Shown here: piece by piece, positions 6,820 through 9,401 of the stretch | Position numbering within the stretch: position 1 is the first letter of the stretch | Layout of the letters: every line of letters begins with the position of its first letter | DNA from: JAEWSN01 sp038249175 | GTDB taxonomy: Bacteria; Bacillota; Clostridia; DSM-8532 | Direction: 5' to 3' | Assembly: GCA_038249175.1 (NCBI GenBank) | Contig: JBBRWP010000121.1 | Coordinates: 1-9,401 of the forward strand | Length of the DNA: 9,401 bases | Translations under genes and position numbers: made by a program | The notes under the pieces: model-generated | Database searches by the model: none | Told to the model about the DNA's origin: nothing | Seen by the model: only the letters and a program-made list of their open reading frames with translations

Positions 6820-8592
6820 TTAATCTAAACTGTATGTCATCCGCATCAGTTCTTCCGTGGTCGTCACACCGTTCAGCACCAGTTTTGTGCAGCTTTCGCG
6901 CAGGGATATGGTGCCGCTTTTTGCCGCCAAATGACGGATCTGATCGATATTGGCTTTTCTATCGATGAGTTCACGCATGTCCCTGCCAATGGGCATGACT
7001 TCATGTATGGCGGTTCTACCGCTATAGCCTGTATTGTTGCAGGCACTGCATCCTGTACCCTTGTAGAGGGGCTGGCTTTCTCTCATCTTCAGCATAGAAA
7101 GCTCCGGAATCTCCGGCTTATAGGATGTTTTGCAACGGCTGCATATTTTTCTTACCAGGCGTTGGGACATGATGCCAACTACGGACGATGAAACCAGATA
7201 GGGTTCTATACCCATATCAATAAGCCTTGAAATGGTTGACGCAGAATCGTTTGTATGGATGGTACTTAAGACCAAATGACCTGTGATGGCCGCACGAACA
7301 GCAATTTGTGCGGTTTCCACATCACGAATCTCCCCGATCATAATAATATCAGGATCCTGACGGAGTATGGAACGCAAACCGCCTGAGAAGGTCAGCCCCG
7401 CTTTAATATTCACCTGCACCTGGCTGATGCCACGAAGTTTGTATTCCACCGGATCTTCGACTGTTATAATATTCTTGCTAATTTTGTTCAATTCCTTAAG
7501 AACGGCATAAAGCGTGGTTGTTTTCCCGCTTCCTGTTGGTCCGGTGACAAGAATGATGCCATTCGGGGATTTCAAAATCCGGTCAAACTGAACCTCATTC
7601 TCGGGACTGAATCCGAGTTCTTCCCGAGAAAGCATGAGATCACTGCGTCCAAGGATTCGAATGACCACCTTCTCCCCGTAAACGGTAGGTAGAATAGACA
7701 AACGCAAATCTACATCTTTGCCATCGATGGTCATCTCAACACGACCTTCTTGTGGAAGGCGCTTTTCGGCGATATCCATACTGCCGATAATCTTGATGCG
7801 TGTAACAATGGCTTGATGCGCTTTTTTGGGAGAGTTCATGATGTCCTGCAATTCACCGTCTATGCGGAAACGAATCCGGAAAATATCCTCCAGAGGTTCT
7901 ATGTGAATGTCACTGGCTTTCATTTTTATGGCATGCTGTACAATGGCGTTCACCAGTTTTACAACAGGGGCATTGGTCACTTCGCTTGATAGTTCCATCT
8001 CTGTGTCCGCAAATTGTTCCAGGCCCATTTGCCTGCCAAAATCTTCGACTGCTTTTTCAGCGGTTTCTTTGCCATAATAGCGTTCTATGGCAATCTGAAT
8101 GCTGCTGCGTGTGGCAATGCAGGGTTTTATGACCATGCCGGCTGCAATACCGATATCATCTATGGCTGCCAAATCCAGAGGATCGGCCATTGCCACCAGC
8201 AACATTCCGTTTTCTTCCGAAATGGGGACAACACGGTTATTCCGGGCAATATTTTCACTGATGCGTTTGAGCACTTCCGGTTTTACAGTAACTGCATTAA
8301 AATCGATTTTTTGAATGTGCAGTTGAAACTCAAGCACTTCAATGAGTTGTTCTTCATCAATAATCTCTTCATCGATGAGAAATTCACCTAGTTTCTTGCC
8401 TGATCGACGCTGACGTTCCAAAACGGCATCGAATTTGTCTCGGGTAATCAGTCCAGCTTCAATGAGCAGTTCTCCAAGACGCTTTTTCGTTCTGATCTGC
8501 GTCTGATCAAAACTCTTCAGTTGTGAACCATCTGCGTTTTGCCTAGGGTACTGGTTATCGAACTGTGTTTTTACCGGTGTTGGATTTGCCAT
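6820..8592 (-). CDS. pilB: PilB/GspE-type extension ATPase with MshEN domain
   Basis: This 590-residue ATPase powers pilus extension. After a polar N-terminus it has an MshEN domain (about 36-175) with two tandem 24-residue motifs five residues apart: RLGELLIEAGLI...LERQ (38-61) and KLGEFLIDEEII...LEFQ (67-90). In MshE this pair binds cyclic di-GMP. The second copy has Lys for Arg and Glu76 for Gly, so binding is likely but not assured. The catalytic half shows Walker A GPTGSGKTT (351-359), Asp box TVEDPVEY (377-384), Walker B region RQDPDIIMIGEIRD (411-424) and His box TGHLVLSTIHTND (437-449). Zinc-type cysteines lie at 484, 487, 515 and 518. GAGGG lies 6 bases before the ATG. The gene follows pilD after 56 bases. 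An AT-only inverted repeat (6807-6829) overlaps the stop codon without a U tract. Confidence 0.96.
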   Translation of the reverse strand: MANPTPVKTQFDNQYPRQNADGSQLKSFDQTQIRTKKRLGELLIEAGLITRDKFDAVLERQRRSGKKLGEFLIDEEIIDEEQLIEVLEFQLHIQKIDFNAVTVKPEVLKRISENIARNNRVVPISEENGMLLVAMADPLDLAAIDDIGIAAGMVIKPCIATRSSIQIAIERYYGKETAEKAVEDFGRQMGLEQFADTEMELSSEVTNAPVVKLVNAIVQHAIKMKASDIHIEPLEDIFRIRFRIDGELQDIMNSPKKAHQAIVTRIKIIGSMDIAEKRLPQEGRVEMTIDGKDVDLRLSILPTVYGEKVVIRILGRSDLMLSREELGFSPENEVQFDRILKSPNGIILVTGPTGSGKTTTLYAVLKELNKISKNIITVEDPVEYKLRGISQVQVNIKAGLTFSGGLRSILRQDPDIIMIGEIRDVETAQIAVRAAITGHLVLSTIHTNDSASTISRLIDMGIEPYLVSSSVVGIMSQRLVRKICSRCKTSYKPEIPELSMLKMRESQPLYKGTGCSACNNTGYSGRTAIHEVMPIGRDMRELIDRKANIDQIRHLAAKSGTISLRESCTKLVLNGVTTTEELMRMTYSLD

Positions 8593-8648
8593 TTTTATCC
8601 CTCATATCTTATTTGTTTCTATCTTTGTTTTTATCGTGAAATGACGGA

Positions 8649-9401
8649 TCAGCCAATCCTTAAATACCAGTCCAGCAAGCGATACCCATACAGAGACATT
8701 ATGAAAGCTGAAATAATAATGAATGGTCCAAAAGGAATGGCTGCCTTTCTGTCTTTGCGTTTTAGGACCAATAGGATGAACCCTGCGAAGCCGCCAAGCA
8801 TAATGGCACCGAAGAGGGTTAACAGGGAAAGCTTCCATCCCAACACAAGGCCGATAGGCAGAAATATCTTCACATCTCCCATGCCCATAGCACCGTCATT
8901 TTTGTAAATGAGCAAGCCAACAATGGCCACCAGAAACAAGATGATGGTGGAGGAAAACATACCAATGATGGGTTCAAACCATTTCAGGGTGTCCAGGTTG
9001 CCTTGTAGCGTATATGCCGGCCAGCCGGCTGTGGGGGCAATGAGGATGTAGATATAGAGCAAGGTGCCGCCGATAAGACCGGTGATGACCAGTCTGTCTG
9101 GAATAATCATGTGGTCAAGGTCTATAAAGAACACCACAATGAGGATGGACATAAGCATTAAAACGGCAGCCGTATTCACGCTGAGTCCGTATGCAAGGTA
9201 GGTCCATAAAAAAACGCCGCCGGTCAGGGCTTCCACAATGGCATAGCGCGCCGAAACCGGTTCACCGCAATAGCGACACTTGCCACCCAGGAAGAACCAG
9301 CTGACCACGGGAACCATATCCCATCCCCGTAGTTGATGCCCACACTTTGGGCAGGCTGACGGTGGTTTAATAATGGATTTTTGTGCAGGAATGCGGTAAA
9401 T
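8649..9401 (-). CDS. pilD: Prepilin peptidase (type 4 prepilin-like leader peptidase), 5' end outside the window
   Basis: The frame is open to the right edge, giving 250 visible residues; the ATG at 9317 is internal. Reading from the edge, the cytoplasmic zinc region is intact: CPKC and then CRYC about 23 residues later, between ends typical of PilD (PPSACPKCGH, GEPVSARY). The peptidase part follows, with multiple membrane segments and the two aspartate sites of this aspartic protease family: FFIDLDHMIIPD (around 9116-9122) and GMGDVK (Asp near 8874-8876). The C-terminus IPFGPFIIISAFI is also family-like. PilD cleaves the leader after Gly10 of the pilin here and usually N-methylates the new Phe. 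Only the N-terminal membrane segment and start are missing. It precedes pilB by 56 bases in the same direction, likely in one transcript. Confidence 0.95.
   Translation of the reverse strand: MYRIPAQKSIIKPPSACPKCGHQLRGWDMVPVVSWFFLGGKCRYCGEPVSARYAIVEALTGGVFLWTYLAYGLSVNTAAVLMLMSILIVVFFIDLDHMIIPDRLVITGLIGGTLLYIYILIAPTAGWPAYTLQGNLDTLKWFEPIIGMFSSTIILFLVAIVGLLIYKNDGAMGMGDVKIFLPIGLVLGWKLSLLTLFGAIMLGGFAGFILLVLKRKDRKAAIPFGPFIIISAFIMSLYGYRLLDWYLRIG

Noticed and set aside
6807..6829. Inverted repeat TTTAGATT/AATCTAAA at the pilB stop as a terminator
   Set aside because: The stem is only 8 pairs, almost all A-T, overlaps the stop codon and has no U tract on the minus strand.
8014..8391. A 125-codon plus-strand frame, and a 245-codon plus-strand frame at 5545-6282
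   Set aside because: Both are antisense shadows of pilB and pilT. They show no domains and no ribosome binding site, while the minus-strand proteins are unambiguous.
1..9401. CRISPR arrays, tRNA or rRNA genes, insertion sequence ends
   Set aside because: No regularly spaced direct repeats, cloverleaf sequences, rRNA signatures or paired terminal inverted repeats with a transposase were found on reading the window.

Overview
The window is one co-oriented type IV pilus (T4P) gene cluster on the minus strand, followed downstream, at the left edge, by the 5' part of what looks like a group II intron. The strong GGAGG ribosome binding sites, frequent non-ATG starts, a PilM/PilN/PilO set with no PilP or PilQ visible, and moderate-to-low GC point to a monoderm anaerobe of the Clostridia (Bacillota). 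The genus cannot be fixed from the sequence. A pilin carrying a carbohydrate-binding module suggests a plant-fibre or gut-polysaccharide habitat, but that is inference.

In transcription order (right to left) the genes are: pilD prepilin peptidase (5' end outside the window), pilB extension ATPase with an N-terminal MshEN domain and a zinc tetracysteine motif, pilT retraction ATPase, pilC platform protein, a prepilin gene (pilA), then pilM, pilN and pilO for the inner alignment complex. PilD would cleave the prepilin. PilB and PilT would drive assembly and disassembly through PilC. PilM-N-O would couple the motor to the envelope.

The pilin gene is set apart from its neighbours. It has a credible promoter just upstream and a long, nearly perfect hairpin terminator just downstream. 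A 200-base stretch between that terminator and pilM contains a short open frame that reads like the 3' end of a lost gene. A 265-base gap between pilB and pilT holds a long imperfect hairpin.

The main observation is the pilin itself. It has 270 codons, a textbook class III prepilin signal, and a C-terminal segment of about 130 residues with the layout of a CBM6/CBM35-type carbohydrate-binding module behind a glycine-rich linker. If this is right, the filament or its tip displays a sugar-binding domain.

Bases 1-396 read on the minus strand as structured RNA resembling domain I of a group II intron. The reverse transcriptase/maturase gene would lie beyond the left edge. About 140 AT-rich bases with no gene separate it from pilO.
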